In this document: one piece after another, positions 46,846-56,863 of the stretch | Layout: each line of letters begins with the position of its first letter | How positions within the stretch are numbered: position 1 is the stretch's first letter | Source: Polyangiaceae bacterium | GTDB lineage: Bacteria > Myxococcota_A > Polyangia > Polyangiales > Polyangiaceae | NCBI GenBank assembly: GCA_023150915.1 | Contig: JAKLKA010000033.1 | Span: 1-64,000, forward strand | Direction: 5' to 3' | Length of the DNA: 64,000 nt | The notes under the pieces: generated by a model | The model's input: the letters and a program-made list of their open reading frames with translations, nothing else | Told to the model about the DNA's origin: nothing | Databases searched by the model: none | Translations under genes and position numbers: made by a program

Positions 46846-47642
46846 GCACGCGCCGCGCCCACCAGCGCCCTCACCCGCGCCGCGTCCACCGGCTGCTCCA
46901 CACGCCCGTCGCGCTTGAGGTGGGTGCCGACGATCACCCCGTCGGCGATTGCCAGAAGCTCGCTCAGGGTCTCGGCCGTGGCGCCGCTGCCGACCAAGAG
47001 CGGGCGATCGGGCACGGCCGTTCGCACGGCTGATAGCCGCGCGACGCTGGTCGCCTCCCCGGTTCCGCTGCCGGTGACGATCAGCCCGTCGGCGAGCCCG
47101 CGATAGGCCGTGTCCTTGGCGCTCTGCGCCAGATCGAACCCGGCGGGCGGCGTGGCGTGCTTCACCGCCACGTCTGCCAGGATCTCGATCGGGCTCGCGC
47201 CGCGCTCGCGCAGGGTGTCTGCCGCGCGGCCTTCCAGCGCCCCCTGGTCGGTGAACATCACCCCGACATGAACGTTGACGCGGATGAAGTCCGCGCCGGT
47301 GGCCGCAGCGATGGCCAAGGCGGCGCGCGCGTCGTTGCGCAACACGTTCACGCCGATCAGCGGCTCGGGGCCCACGGCCACCCGAAGCCGCTCGGTGAGC
47401 GCAGTCATCTCGGCGATGGTGCTGGGCGGCACGCGCTCGCCGAAGAACGGCGCGTCGCCGAAATTCTCGACCACGAAGCCGCAGAGGCCGCCCCGGACGA
47501 GCGCCGCGGCGTCGGCAAGCGCCCGCTCGAGGACAGCGGCGCGACTGGAGAAGCGTGGGCTGCCCGGCAGCGGCAGCAGGTGGACCACCCCCAGAAGGAC
47601 CTTGTCCCCCGCGCCCACGCGCGCTGCGATCGTGCGTGGCAC
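46815..47642 (-). CDS. BtpA/SgcQ-family TIM-barrel protein
   Basis: 275 aa from GTG 47642. Family motifs: VHLLPLPGSPRF, GFVVENFGDAPF, GVNVLRNDARAAL, ADFIRVNVHVGVMFTDQGALEGRA, DVAVKHATP and VTGSGTG. BtpA was named for a cyanobacterial photosystem I role, but the wider family includes putative sugar or nucleoside catabolic proteins and is found in non-photosynthetic bacteria, so the function here is open. The start directly follows the HAD stop, so they are co-translated. Confidence 0.85.
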   Translation of the reverse strand: MPRTIAARVGAGDKVLLGVVHLLPLPGSPRFSSRAAVLERALADAAALVRGGLCGFVVENFGDAPFFGERVPPSTIAEMTALTERLRVAVGPEPLIGVNVLRNDARAALAIAAATGADFIRVNVHVGVMFTDQGALEGRAADTLRERGASPIEILADVAVKHATPPAGFDLAQSAKDTAYRGLADGLIVTGSGTGEATSVARLSAVRTAVPDRPLLVGSGATAETLSELLAIADGVIVGTHLKRDGRVEQPVDAARVRALVGAARAHGAPKFCTQ

Positions 47643-48488
47643 TCAGAGCCCCACGCGCTCGAGCACCGCGTCGAGGCTCTCGGAGAGGCCGCTCTTCTCT
47701 TGGGCGGCCACGAAGCGCCGCTCGTAGTCCGGCGTCACCTCGCTGGCGATCAGGTGGATCGACACCCCCAGGTGGAAGGGCATGGCCAGATCGAGCTCGT
47801 AGATGTCGCCGACCAAGAGCGTGCGCTCGGGCCGGGTCCCGGTCTCGTGCCAGATGTCGCGCAACACCTCGTAATAGCGCCCGCGGCGCAGATACACCGG
47901 TCGCGCGAGCCCCTCGAGGCTCTGACGCTCGGGGAGCCCCGCGAACGCGCCGTCGATCTGACCGGGCGGCTCGATGAAGGCCTTCTTGGCGTTGCCGCGC
48001 ACGATCGGCCGGCGCACCGCGCCGGGGAGCAACTGCTCCACCTTGCGCGTGACCGCATCGGTGCCCGAATTGGTGACCACGTACACGGGCACGCCGGAAG
48101 CCAGCAGCACCTCGAGCACCTGCTTGGCGCCGGGCCGAAAGACCGTGGCCGACCGCTCGTAGCTCTTGAAGTAGAGGTCCGAAAGGGCCTGCTCGCGCTC
48201 GGCCGGGTCGCGATAGGCGTCGAACCGATCCATCAGCATGCGCGCGACGGTGGTCGAACGGATGTAGGGGTCGGCGTTGCCGGGCGCGACCAGCTTCCCT
48301 TGAAACAGCCAGCCGTACTCGGTGGGTCGCGCGCGCACGGTGGCCTCGCACTCACACCATTCGGCGCCAACCTCGCGGCCCAGGCGCTCGGCCAGATCGG
48401 CGCGATAGGCCACGACGAACGGGGCGCCCTCTTCTTCCGCAAGGGTGAAGGTTCCGTCGAAATCGAGCAGGACGCAGTCGAAGCGCAT
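47643..48488 (-). CDS. HAD-superfamily hydrolase
   Basis: 281 aa from ATG 48488. Motif I VLLDFDGTF supplies the nucleophile and acid/base Asp, motif II is Thr/Ser of YVVTNSGTDAV, motif III Lys in the following helix and motif IV LLVGDIYELDLAMPF. A phosphatase or phosphotransferase is expected; the substrate is unknown. The large cap between motif I and II (Tyr/Arg-rich) may set specificity. The downstream BtpA gene starts the base after the stop, and the pair may act in one sugar- or nucleoside-phosphate pathway (inference). Confidence 0.8.
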   Translation of the reverse strand: MRFDCVLLDFDGTFTLAEEEGAPFVVAYRADLAERLGREVGAEWCECEATVRARPTEYGWLFQGKLVAPGNADPYIRSTTVARMLMDRFDAYRDPAEREQALSDLYFKSYERSATVFRPGAKQVLEVLLASGVPVYVVTNSGTDAVTRKVEQLLPGAVRRPIVRGNAKKAFIEPPGQIDGAFAGLPERQSLEGLARPVYLRRGRYYEVLRDIWHETGTRPERTLLVGDIYELDLAMPFHLGVSIHLIASEVTPDYERRFVAAQEKSGLSESLDAVLERVGL

Positions 48489-48558
48489 GGCGGTGAGCGG
48501 CCCGCAGCCTAGCGCATTTCCCCCCCAGCGCGCTCGACCTCGGGCATGATCGCGCGGC

Positions 48559-49416
48559 ATGCCGCTGTTCGGCCGCTCCGACGGGGATCTGGTGCGCGAT
48601 CTGCCGCCGATTCGCCGGATCGTGCCCTACCTGATGCGCACCCGGGCCGGCGCGGTGGTGTTCCACGACACCACCTACGAGATCGCACGCGCACGCGCCT
48701 GGCTCGAGGCCTTCAACGCAGCCCGCCCGGACCGACCCAAGGCGACGCTGTTCCACCTGTTCATCTGGGCCTGCGCGCGGGCACTCCACGCCCGCTCCGG
48801 CCTGAACCGCTTCGTGTCGGGCTCGCGCATCTACCAGCGCCGCGAGGTCACCATCTCGTTCGCGGCCAAGCGCGGGTTCGAGGACGACGAGCCGATTGTC
48901 ACCCGCAAGTTCGCCTTCGCGAAGGACGAGGGCTTCGCCGCCACGGTCGATCGGCTGGTGGGCGGCATCTCCGGCGTGCGCGCCGGCAAGGAAGAGCGCG
49001 CCGACAAGGAGATGAAGCTCGCGGTGCACGTTCCGGGCTTCCTGCTCTCGGCCGCCCTGCGCCTCTTGGTCTGGCTCGATCAGGTGAACCTGCTCCCGGA
49101 CTCGATGATTCGCCCCGATCCGCTCTTCGCCAGCTTGTTCGTCGCGAACCTGGGCTCCCTCGGCCTGGACCGCGTCACCCACCACCTCTACGAGTACGGC
49201 AACGTCAGCCTGTTCGGCGCGCTGGGCGTCACCGGGCCGCGCGTGGTGGTGGGCGAAGACGGCGCGCCGGCCGTGCGCGACACCGTCGAGGTGCGCTGGA
49301 GCTTCGACGAGCGGATCAACGACGGCTTCTACTGCGCGGCGTCGCTCGAGCAGGTCAAGGACGTGATCGAAGATCCGGAGCGGGTGCTCGGGACACCGAG
49401 CGCGGCGGCAGGCTGA
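48559..49416 (+). CDS. E2-like (2-oxoacid dehydrogenase/CAT-fold) acyltransferase without catalytic His
   Basis: 285 aa. The fold of the E2 catalytic domain is recognisable: VPYLMRTRAGAVVFHDTTYE, ATLFHLFIWACARALH, GLNRFVSGSRIYQRREVTISFAAKR, LFVANLGSLGLD and a C-terminal VRWSFDERINDGFYCA. In active E2/CAT enzymes this last motif is HxxxDG; here it is ExxxDG, so the general-base His is Glu. No lipoyl or peripheral-subunit-binding domain is present. The protein may be a non-enzymatic binder or use a different chemistry. It stands alone, divergent from the HAD/BtpA pair. Confidence 0.75.
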   Translation: MPLFGRSDGDLVRDLPPIRRIVPYLMRTRAGAVVFHDTTYEIARARAWLEAFNAARPDRPKATLFHLFIWACARALHARSGLNRFVSGSRIYQRREVTISFAAKRGFEDDEPIVTRKFAFAKDEGFAATVDRLVGGISGVRAGKEERADKEMKLAVHVPGFLLSAALRLLVWLDQVNLLPDSMIRPDPLFASLFVANLGSLGLDRVTHHLYEYGNVSLFGALGVTGPRVVVGEDGAPAVRDTVEVRWSFDERINDGFYCAASLEQVKDVIEDPERVLGTPSAAAG

Positions 49417-49440
49417 CTCGGCGGTGGGCAGTGCCTCTGC

Positions 49441-49446
49441 TATAGT
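49441..49446 (+). promoter_or_regulatory. Promoter -10 (TATAGT) of the MNT/HEPN module
   Basis: TATAGT, one mismatch from the consensus TATAAT, followed by exactly 6 nt and ATG 49453. It is the best -10 match among the leaderless promoters here. Confidence 0.55.
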
Positions 49447-49452
49447 CGCCGC

Positions 49453-49779
49453 ATGTCCGAGCGGAGCGTCCCCCAAGTCGCGGTCGAGCTGCGACGGCGG
49501 CTCGAGGCGCGGTTCGGGCCTCGCCTTCGCCAGGTGCGCCTGTTCGGCTCGTATGCGCGCGGGTCCGCGCACGAAGCGTCGGACGTGGACCTGCTCGTCG
49601 TCGTCGACGACCTGACCCACTCCGAGAAAGTCGAGGTGAGCGACCTCGCCGTCGAGGCCTCGCTCGGCAGCGGGCTTTCGCTCGCACCGCTGGTCTGGTC
49701 GGCTGCCGAGCTGGCGCGGCTCCGCAGCCTCGAGCTGGGTCTGGTGGAGAACATCGATCGCGAGGGGGTGGCGGTGTGA
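49453..49779 (+). CDS. MNT-type nucleotidyltransferase (antitoxin of a HEPN/MNT pair)
   Basis: 108 aa. Minimal nucleotidyltransferase with LFGSYARGSAHEASDVDLLVVVD (GS-x10-DxD), the catalytic signature of MntA-type proteins. In HepT/MntA systems this enzyme AMPylates the HEPN RNase at a Tyr and thereby neutralises it. The active-site pair DVD is intact, unlike the nucleotidyltransferase at 24313. The GTGA overlap with the HEPN gene and a strong -10-like hexamer give a typical two-gene toxin-antitoxin operon. Confidence 0.85.
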   Translation: MSERSVPQVAVELRRRLEARFGPRLRQVRLFGSYARGSAHEASDVDLLVVVDDLTHSEKVEVSDLAVEASLGSGLSLAPLVWSAAELARLRSLELGLVENIDREGVAV

Positions 49780-50189
49780 CGGACGAGAACCGGCGGATCC
49801 AGGTCGCGGCCGAGGTCGCGCGCGCCGAAGAAGCTCACCGCGCCACCCACGAGCTCTTGCGACTCGGCCTGTTGAACGACGCGGTCAGCCGCGCGTACTA
49901 CTCGGCGCTGCACTACGCCATGGCCCTGCTGCTCACCGAGGGCGTCGAGCCGCAGACTCACCGCGGTGTGGGCGCGATGCTCGGGCAGCCCTTCATCGTG
50001 CCGCGCAAGCTGCCCGTCGACCGCGCCAAAGATCTCGCGCGGCTCGAGCAGTTTCGAAGCGAAGCCGACTACAACCGGTTCTTCGTGCTGAGCCCCGAGG
50101 GCGCGGCAGAAGAAGCCGCCGTGGCCGACCGCTTCCGCGCCGCGGCGCGCGCTTACTTGAAGGACGGCGCCTGGCTCGTCGGGGACTGA
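49776..50189 (+). CDS. HEPN-domain protein (probable RNase toxin)
   Basis: 137 aa from GTG 49776, sharing GTGA with the MNT gene. The helical bundle carries the HEPN signature SRAYYSALHYAMALLL (R-x6-H type, with paired Tyr), then a second helical half (AKDLARLEQFRSEADYNRFF). HEPN toxins cleave RNA or tRNA; this form, with Arg then Tyr-Tyr, is the ORF partner of MNT proteins. The catalytic spacing is a little longer than the RX4H of HepT, so RNase activity is likely but not certain. Confidence 0.8.
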   Translation: MTDENRRIQVAAEVARAEEAHRATHELLRLGLLNDAVSRAYYSALHYAMALLLTEGVEPQTHRGVGAMLGQPFIVPRKLPVDRAKDLARLEQFRSEADYNRFFVLSPEGAAEEAAVADRFRAAARAYLKDGAWLVGD

Positions 50190-50217
50190 ACCTGCGCCGC
50201 CGACTCCCGAGCGCCGC

Positions 50218-52122
50218 TCACACGTCCAACACGTCGGCCTGATCGGCGCGATCCATGATGAAGTGGAAGCGCGCCTGCGGGTCTTTGCCCATCAGATCGC
50301 TGACCACGCGATCGGTGGCCAGCACGTCGGCGATGTCGATCTTCAGGAGCCGGCGGGTCTTGGGGTTCAGCGTGGTGTCCCACAGCACCTTGGGCATCAT
50401 CTCGCCCAGGCCCTTGAAGCGCGTGATCTCGGGCTTGGCGTTGCCCCGCGCCTTGTCCTTCACGATGCGCTCCTTGTCGGCGTCGTCCACCGCCCAGAAG
50501 GTCTCTTTGCCGAGATCCACGCGATAGAGCGGCGGCACGGCCACGAACAGCCGGCCCTGCCGGATGACCTCGGTCAGGTGGCGATAGAAGAAGGTGAGCA
50601 GCAGCGTGGTGATGTGGTGGCCGTCGCTGTCGGCGTCGGCGAGCAGCACGACGCGCTCGTAGCGCAGCCGGCCAATGTCGAAGTTCTGGCCCACCCCGCA
50701 GCCAAGGGCGGTGACCAGATCGGCGATCTCCTTGTTCTCGAGCACCTTGGCCAGGGTCATGCCCTCGGTGTTCATCACCTTGCCGCGCAGGGGCAAGACG
50801 GCCTGGGTGTTGCGATCGCGACCCTGCTTGGCGCTGCCCCCGGCGCTGTCGCCCTCGACGATGAACAGCTCGGTGCCGCGTCGATCGCTGGCGCTGCAGT
50901 CGCTGAGCTTGCCCGGCAGCATGGTGCGGCCACCGGTGGCGGTCTTGCGTGTCACCGCCTGGCTGGCGGCGCGGGACGCCTCGCGCGCGCGCGCCGCCAG
51001 GATGATCCGCGCCACGATCTGCTCGGCGGTGCTGCGGTTCTGGTTCAGCCACTGCTCGAGCGAGGGCCGAACCGCGCCGTCGACGGCGGCCTGAACTTCG
51101 GGGTTGTTCAGCCGGTCCTTGGTTTGCCCCTGGAACTGCGGATCGGCGATGAACACGCTGAGCACGCCGGTCAGCCCTTCGCGGATGTCCTCGGCGCTGA
51201 GCGTCACCCCGCGCGGCGTCAGGCTGTGGGTCTCGATGTAGTTGCGGACCGCCTTCACCATCCCGGCGCGGAAGCCCAGCTCGTGGGTGCCGCCCGAGCC
51301 GGTCGGAATGCCGTTGACGTAGGACTTCAGCGTCTCGTCGGTGGACTCCGTCCACTGGAACGCCAGCTCGAGGCGCAGGCCATTTTCGCGGAAAAGCGTG
51401 AAGGGCTGCTCGTGCACCGCGCGCGCGCCGCGCTCGGCGACGATCCGCCCCAGGAACTCGGCGATCCCCTGGGGGTGGTGGAAGGTGTCCTTCTTGCCGT
51501 GGGTCTCGTCGACGAAGGTGACGGTCAGCCCCTTGTGCAGGTAGCTGGCGATCTCGAGCCGCTCGCGGATCAGCTCGGGCGAGAAGTCCGTCTTGGGGAA
51601 GATCTCGGGGTCGGGCCGGAAGAACACGGTGGTGCCGCTGCCCCGGGCCTTGCCCACCTTCTCGAGCTTGCCGACCGGCGTGCCGGCGCGAAACTCCATC
51701 TTGTGCTCGAAGCCGTCGCGCTTGACGGTGGCGACCAGCCGCGCCGACAGGGCGTTGACCACGCTGGCGCCGACGCCGTGCAGGCCGCCCGCGGTCTTGT
51801 AGTTGTCGTGCTCGAATTTGCCGCCGGCGTGCAGGGTGCAGAAGATGATCTCGAGCGCGGTCTTCTTGTGCTTGGGGTGGATGTCCACCGGCACGCCGCG
51901 CCCGTCGTCGCTCACGGTCACGCTCTGCCCGTCCTTGTGCAGGGTGACGGCGATCTGGCTGGCGTGGCCGTTCATGGCCTCGTCGACCGAGTTGTCGACC
52001 ACCTCCCAGATCAGATGGTGCAGTCCGGGGCTGCCCACGCCGCCGATGTACATGCCGGGGCGCTTGCGAACCGGCTCGAGGCCCTCGAGCACGGTGATGT
52101 CTTTGGCAGAGTACCCAGCCAT
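50218..52122 (-). CDS. parE: DNA topoisomerase IV subunit B / GyrB-type ATPase
   Basis: 634 aa. GHKL ATPase domain: EVVDNSVDEAMNG, DDGRGVPVDIH, GGLHGVGASVVNAL; transducer domain; TOPRIM with EGDSAGG and DADSDG; C-terminal RFKGLGEMMPKVLWDTTLNP. The short length, without the GyrB insert, and pairing with the adjacent A-subunit gene favour ParE over GyrB. The ParC stop is 1 bp before this start, so the subunits are made together, unusually with the A-subunit gene first. Confidence 0.85.
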   Translation of the reverse strand: MAGYSAKDITVLEGLEPVRKRPGMYIGGVGSPGLHHLIWEVVDNSVDEAMNGHASQIAVTLHKDGQSVTVSDDGRGVPVDIHPKHKKTALEIIFCTLHAGGKFEHDNYKTAGGLHGVGASVVNALSARLVATVKRDGFEHKMEFRAGTPVGKLEKVGKARGSGTTVFFRPDPEIFPKTDFSPELIRERLEIASYLHKGLTVTFVDETHGKKDTFHHPQGIAEFLGRIVAERGARAVHEQPFTLFRENGLRLELAFQWTESTDETLKSYVNGIPTGSGGTHELGFRAGMVKAVRNYIETHSLTPRGVTLSAEDIREGLTGVLSVFIADPQFQGQTKDRLNNPEVQAAVDGAVRPSLEQWLNQNRSTAEQIVARIILAARAREASRAASQAVTRKTATGGRTMLPGKLSDCSASDRRGTELFIVEGDSAGGSAKQGRDRNTQAVLPLRGKVMNTEGMTLAKVLENKEIADLVTALGCGVGQNFDIGRLRYERVVLLADADSDGHHITTLLLTFFYRHLTEVIRQGRLFVAVPPLYRVDLGKETFWAVDDADKERIVKDKARGNAKPEITRFKGLGEMMPKVLWDTTLNPKTRRLLKIDIADVLATDRVVSDLMGKDPQARFHFIMDRADQADVLDV

Positions 52123-52123
52123 C

Positions 52124-54538
52124 TCAGCTCCCCCCTTCTTCGAACGTGGGCGGCGGCGGCGGCGGCTCGGTCACCGGCTCGAGCAGGGCGCCGCGTTTCA
52201 TCACCTCGCGCCCCTTGCCGCCCCGGCTCGAGAGCTCGTACCGGCTGGGCGAGATCTTCTGCTCGCCGCCCAGGCTGGTCTTCATGGTCAGGCCGTCGCT
52301 CTCTTTCGTGACCGCGCGGAAGCCCACGACCTTGTCGCCCTTGTCGAGCTTGATGAGCAGCACGCCCTTGCCAGGCCCGGAGAGGTAGTTCACCTCTTCC
52401 AGCTTGCAGAGCAGCGCGCGGCGCGCGGCGGTGGCGGCCACCAGGGTCTCGTCACCGGCCACGGCCATCACGCCCACCACGCTGGCGTCCCCCGCGGGCC
52501 TGGCGAAGCGCCGCCCGGCCCGGGTGCTGGGCTCGACGAAGGGTGAGAGCCCGAACGACAGCGCGTAGCCGTCGCTGGTCGCCGCGCAGGCGTAGGTCGC
52601 GGGGAAGTAGCCTTCCTTCTCGGCCACGTCGCCGGTCAGGCGGGGGTCGAGCGAGAACATTGCCACGATGCTCTCGCGATCTTTCAACTTGAAGAGCTTC
52701 TGGATCGGCTCGCCGTAGCCGGTGGTGGCCGGCACGTCCGCGATGCGCGCGGTGTAAGCCGTGCCGAAGTTGGAGAAGAAGACCACCGTTGCCCGGGTGG
52801 AGCCGGCCACGCAGGCCAGCACCTGATCGCCCTCGCGCAGGCGCGTCGAGCTCGGGTCCTTGATCTCTTTCTGGCGTTTCACCCAGCCGTCGCGCGTGAT
52901 CAGGACGTGGTTGTCCTCGGCAATGATCAGATCTTCCGCCGTGAGCTCGGGCTCGGCCGCCGCCTCTTCGATGATGGTGCGACGCTTGGATGCCTTGCCG
53001 AAGGTGGAGCCGATCTCTTCCAGCTCTCTTCTCACCATCGCCCAGCGCCCGCGGCTGTCGGCCTCGCCCAGCAGCTTCTTGATCTCGCGTACGCGCTTCT
53101 TCTTCTCGTCGAGCTCGCGCTGAATGACCAAGATCTCGAGCCGAGCCAGGCGATAGAGCTTGAGCTCCAAGATGGCGTCGGTCTGCTCGGCGTCGAGGGC
53201 GAACTTCGCCATGATCTTCTGGGCCGCGTCGGCCTTGCCCTCGCTCTTCCTGATGATGCGCAAGATCTCGTCCAGGGCGTCGAAGATCTTGGCGAACCCC
53301 TCCAGGATGTGGATGCGGCGCTCGAGCGCCGAGAGCTCGTGCCCCAGCCGGCGGGTCACCACCTCGAGCCGGAAGTGGAGGAAGTGCCAGAGGATCTGCG
53401 CCAGATCCAGCCGCTCGGGCCGCCCCACCTCGGGGTTCTCGGTGGGCACCAGGCACGTCAGGTTGACGGCGAAGTTCGTCTGCAGCGGCGTCTGCTTGTA
53501 CAGATACGCCAGCACCTTGCTCTCGTCGGCGTCGCGCTTGAGCGTCAGCTCGATGCACACGTCGTCGGTGGACACGTCGCGCACGTCGAGCAAGAGCGGC
53601 ATCTTGCGGCTGGTCACCACCTCGGCGATGCGCTCGACCAGCACCGCCTTGTTCACGGCATACGGAATGCTGGTGATGAACAGCTTCTTGTCGCCGCGCC
53701 CCGCCGGCGCCGCCTTCCAGGTGCCGCGGACCTTGATGGTGCCGTGCCCCGTCTCGTAGATCTGCTTGATCTCTTCGTTGCTCGAGACGATCTGCCCGCC
53801 CGTGGGGAAGTCTGGCCCCTTGATGGTCCGCGAGAGCTCCCGCGCGCTCAGGGTCTTCTTCTCGACCAGGGCGTCGAGCAAGCGAATGGCGCCGGCGCAC
53901 ACCTCTTCCAGGTTGTGCGGGGGAATGTTGGTGGCCATGCCCACCGCGATGCCGGTGGCGCCGTTGACCAAGAGGTTCGGCACCTTGGCCGGCAAGACCA
54001 CCGGCTCTTCCTTGGTGCCGTCGTAGTTTGGCCGAAAGTGTACGGTGTCTTGCTCGAGCTCGGTCAAGAGCTCGGCCGAGATGGGCGTGAGCCGGCACTC
54101 GGTGTAGCGCATGGCGGCGGCGGGATCGCCGTCCAGCGAGCCGAAGTTGCCGCTGCCGTCCACCAGCGGCGCGCGCAGCGCGAAGGGCTGCGCCATGCGC
54201 ACCAGGGCGTCGTAGATCGCCGCGTCGCCATGGGGGTGATAGTTGCCCATCACGTCGCCCACCACCTTGGCGCACTTGCGGTGCTTCGAGTCGGCGGTGA
54301 TGCGCTGCTGCCACATCGTGTAGAGGATGCGGCGCTGCACCGGCTTCATGCCGTCGCGCACGTCGGGCAAGGCGCGCGCGGTGATGACGCTGAGCGCGTA
54401 GCTCAGGTACTTCTCTTGCGTGACCTCGTGCAGCGCAGCGTGCTCTTCGGGCTTGGAAAGGCCCAGCTCGAGCTGAGAGCGCCCCCGGCGCGGCGGCTCG
54501 CCGCCCGAGGATTTTCCGGTTTTTCTTCGGGTCGCCAC
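52124..54538 (-). CDS. parC: DNA topoisomerase IV subunit A
   Basis: 804 aa from GTG 54538. Breakage-reunion domain with the [24 protein letters not shown] and catalytic Tyr in [10 protein letters not shown], tower and coiled-coil region, then a beta-pinwheel C-terminal domain without a GyrA box. The residue equivalent to E. coli GyrA Ser83 is Ala, while the Asp87 equivalent is retained; an Ala there is known in mycobacterial GyrA and goes with lower fluoroquinolone affinity. TAGCAG 10 nt before the GTG may be the -10. ParC and ParE decatenate daughter chromosomes. Confidence 0.85.
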   Translation of the reverse strand: MATRRKTGKSSGGEPPRRGRSQLELGLSKPEEHAALHEVTQEKYLSYALSVITARALPDVRDGMKPVQRRILYTMWQQRITADSKHRKCAKVVGDVMGNYHPHGDAAIYDALVRMAQPFALRAPLVDGSGNFGSLDGDPAAAMRYTECRLTPISAELLTELEQDTVHFRPNYDGTKEEPVVLPAKVPNLLVNGATGIAVGMATNIPPHNLEEVCAGAIRLLDALVEKKTLSARELSRTIKGPDFPTGGQIVSSNEEIKQIYETGHGTIKVRGTWKAAPAGRGDKKLFITSIPYAVNKAVLVERIAEVVTSRKMPLLLDVRDVSTDDVCIELTLKRDADESKVLAYLYKQTPLQTNFAVNLTCLVPTENPEVGRPERLDLAQILWHFLHFRLEVVTRRLGHELSALERRIHILEGFAKIFDALDEILRIIRKSEGKADAAQKIMAKFALDAEQTDAILELKLYRLARLEILVIQRELDEKKKRVREIKKLLGEADSRGRWAMVRRELEEIGSTFGKASKRRTIIEEAAAEPELTAEDLIIAEDNHVLITRDGWVKRQKEIKDPSSTRLREGDQVLACVAGSTRATVVFFSNFGTAYTARIADVPATTGYGEPIQKLFKLKDRESIVAMFSLDPRLTGDVAEKEGYFPATYACAATSDGYALSFGLSPFVEPSTRAGRRFARPAGDASVVGVMAVAGDETLVAATAARRALLCKLEEVNYLSGPGKGVLLIKLDKGDKVVGFRAVTKESDGLTMKTSLGGEQKISPSRYELSSRGGKGREVMKRGALLEPVTEPPPPPPTFEEGGS

Positions 54539-54700
54539 CGCGAAGAGGCTGCTAGCCCGTTCAGCAACAGGCTGTCAAGCGCGGTGCGCTGAGCGCACCT
54601 ACATCGGCGCCCAAACGTCCATCAAACGTCCATTGAACGGCCGCTCCCCGGCAGTGAAGATCCACGCGGCCGGGGTGGAACGGCCGAGCGAGGGACGCGG

Positions 54701-56863
54701 ATGCGCGACATGACGACAAACGACTCAGGGGCTCGGCGCGCGGCGCGTGCGGGTCGCGCAACGCGGAGCCTCGGGGTCACGCTGGCCGTCGCTGTTGCCA
54801 CGGCGTGCGCTGCGACGCCGCCGGAACCCCTGCCTGAAGGCGCCGCAGCAGTCGAAGCGACGGACGAGATCACGGCGCGCGTCGAGGCGCTCCGCGCTCG
54901 GTTCGTGACTGCGCGCGGGCCGACACCGACGGCGCTCTCGTCGTTCATCGGCCGGGGCACCGTGCAGCGGTTTGCGCGAAGCGGAGACGCGCTCGTGCCA
55001 GCCGGTGACGGCGCCGAGCCCCTTGCGCGCCAGGGGCTCGACGTTCGCCTTCCCGTTCATGCCAACGGCGAGACGCGGCTTTCGGACCGCTCCAGCGGCG
55101 TGGCGGTACGTGTGCGTCTCGAAGGCGCGGGCACTTCGGCTCCAGCGGCGCTGGGCTCTGGAATCGTGGTTTACGAGCACGCAACGCCCGGCGGCGCAAC
55201 CATCCTGGTGCGCGCCACGCGCACGGCGGTCGAAGACTATGTGGTGTTCGACGCGCGGCCAGAGCGCGAGGCGGTCGTGTACTCAGTGCAGCTCGAGCAG
55301 GTGGCAGGGCTGCGCCTGGTGGCGAGCACGCTCGAGCTGCTGGACGCCGAAGGCACGCCTCGGCTGCGGGTCGCGCCTCCAGAGATCGCGGACGCGAGCG
55401 GGCGGGTGCACGCGGCCACGCTCGAGGTCGACGGCTGCAAAGCGGACGTCAGCCCGGTGACGCCCTGGGGGCGCGCGGTCACGCCTCCGGGGTCGAGCGT
55501 CTGCGCGGTCCGAGTGCGGTGGGACCATGCGTCGGTCCAGTACCCCGCGGTCCTCGACCCGAAGTGGTCCGCGACCTCCGCGATGGTCCAGCCTCGCAGG
55601 GGCCACTCGGCCGTGCTGATGCAAGACGGCCGGGTGCTGGTGACGGGGATGCGCCAAGACTTGCACGGCGCACCGATCGTGAGCGAAGTGTTCGAGCCGG
55701 GCTCGCAGACCTGGGCGGTCACGTCGCCGCTGAACGTCCCGCGGTACCTCGCCCCAGGGGTGCTGCTCGACGACGGCAGAGTGCTGGTCGTGGGCGGAGT
55801 GTGCCCATGGAGCAGCTGCCCTTACCCCTATCTGCCGCAGGGGGAGCTGTACGACCCCAAGACCGGGGTGTGGCAGCCCGTGCCGGGGTCGCCCCAGCGC
55901 GGCGGCACGAGCGCGACCAAGTTGCTCGACGGTCGCGTCTTGGCAGTGAGCGGAACCGGCACGACCCAACCCGCCGGGTTACCGGAGGGCGGGGCCTACG
56001 TCTTCGACCCCGCGTCAAACGGGTGGAAGACCCTGCCTGACCTGCCCGACCAGTACTTGCAGCCGCCCGGACTGGGCGGACCCGGGATGGACCACACCGC
56101 GTCGCTGCTGCACGACGGTCGCGTGCTCGTCGTGGGGGGGTGGCGCACCAATGGCCCGGAGGGCGAACCCGACAAGGCGGTGCCAGCGGTGGCGGCCTTC
56201 GACCCCAAGACGGACACGTGGGCCATCGGCCCGCCCCTCCACCAAGGGCGCCTTCGTCACGTTGCCCTGACGCTGCCCGATGGCAGGCTGCTGGTCGCCG
56301 GCGGGGATGCGACGATGTTCCAGCCGGTTCCCCTGGCAACGGGTGAGATCTTCGACCCGGCCACGAACACGTGGACCACGTTTCCGGCCACGCCTCGAAG
56401 CGCGTTTGCCGGGGCGCTGCGGCAGGACGGCACGGTTCTGCTGGCAGGTGGCGAGGCGGCGGTGCCCACCGCCGAGCTCATCGACCCAGCCACGCTCGAG
56501 AGCGTCCCCATGGAGATGCCCGGGGGGCGGTATGGTCACACGGCCACCGCCCTGGCCGACGGGCGCGCCCTCGTGGCCGGCGGTTATCAACTGATCCCCG
56601 ACGGCGAAGAGCTGGCCGAGCCCTCCAGCCTGGTTCTCAGCAACGAACCGCTCCATCCCCCCGTTCCCGACGCGGGCACCGGGGGCGTCGCGGGTGCCGC
56701 CGGCGCGGCCGGCCACGCTGCGGCTGCACCGGATGACCAGGGCGGCTGTGGCTGTCGGGTGGCAGGGCCAGCGCAACAGCGCCAGGCGCCGTGGGCGCTC
56801 GCCGCGGCGCTGGCGCTCTGGGTGTTTCACCGCCGAGGCGGTGGGAAGAAGGCAACTACATGA
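54701..56863 (+). CDS. Kelch-type beta-propeller lipoprotein with MYXO-CTERM-like tail
   Basis: 720 aa. The signal peptide ends in ATACA, a lipobox-like Cys. Residues ~60-270 form an N-terminal beta domain of unknown type. From ~285 a seven-bladed propeller is marked by repeated DGRVLVVGG-like turns (DGRVLVTGM, DGRVLVVGG twice, DGRVLAVSG, DGRLLVAGG, DGTVLLAGG, DGRALVAGG). The C-terminus is a Gly/Ala/Asp linker, GGCGC, a hydrophobic stretch and HRRGGGKK, a MYXO-CTERM-like sorting tail. Surface-displayed binding or enzyme scaffold is likely. The ATGA overlap with the following nuclease gene ties them together. Confidence 0.8.
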   Translation: MRDMTTNDSGARRAARAGRATRSLGVTLAVAVATACAATPPEPLPEGAAAVEATDEITARVEALRARFVTARGPTPTALSSFIGRGTVQRFARSGDALVPAGDGAEPLARQGLDVRLPVHANGETRLSDRSSGVAVRVRLEGAGTSAPAALGSGIVVYEHATPGGATILVRATRTAVEDYVVFDARPEREAVVYSVQLEQVAGLRLVASTLELLDAEGTPRLRVAPPEIADASGRVHAATLEVDGCKADVSPVTPWGRAVTPPGSSVCAVRVRWDHASVQYPAVLDPKWSATSAMVQPRRGHSAVLMQDGRVLVTGMRQDLHGAPIVSEVFEPGSQTWAVTSPLNVPRYLAPGVLLDDGRVLVVGGVCPWSSCPYPYLPQGELYDPKTGVWQPVPGSPQRGGTSATKLLDGRVLAVSGTGTTQPAGLPEGGAYVFDPASNGWKTLPDLPDQYLQPPGLGGPGMDHTASLLHDGRVLVVGGWRTNGPEGEPDKAVPAVAAFDPKTDTWAIGPPLHQGRLRHVALTLPDGRLLVAGGDATMFQPVPLATGEIFDPATNTWTTFPATPRSAFAGALRQDGTVLLAGGEAAVPTAELIDPATLESVPMEMPGGRYGHTATALADGRALVAGGYQLIPDGEELAEPSSLVLSNEPLHPPVPDAGTGGVAGAAGAAGHAAAAPDDQGGCGCRVAGPAQQRQAPWALAAALALWVFHRRGGGKKATT

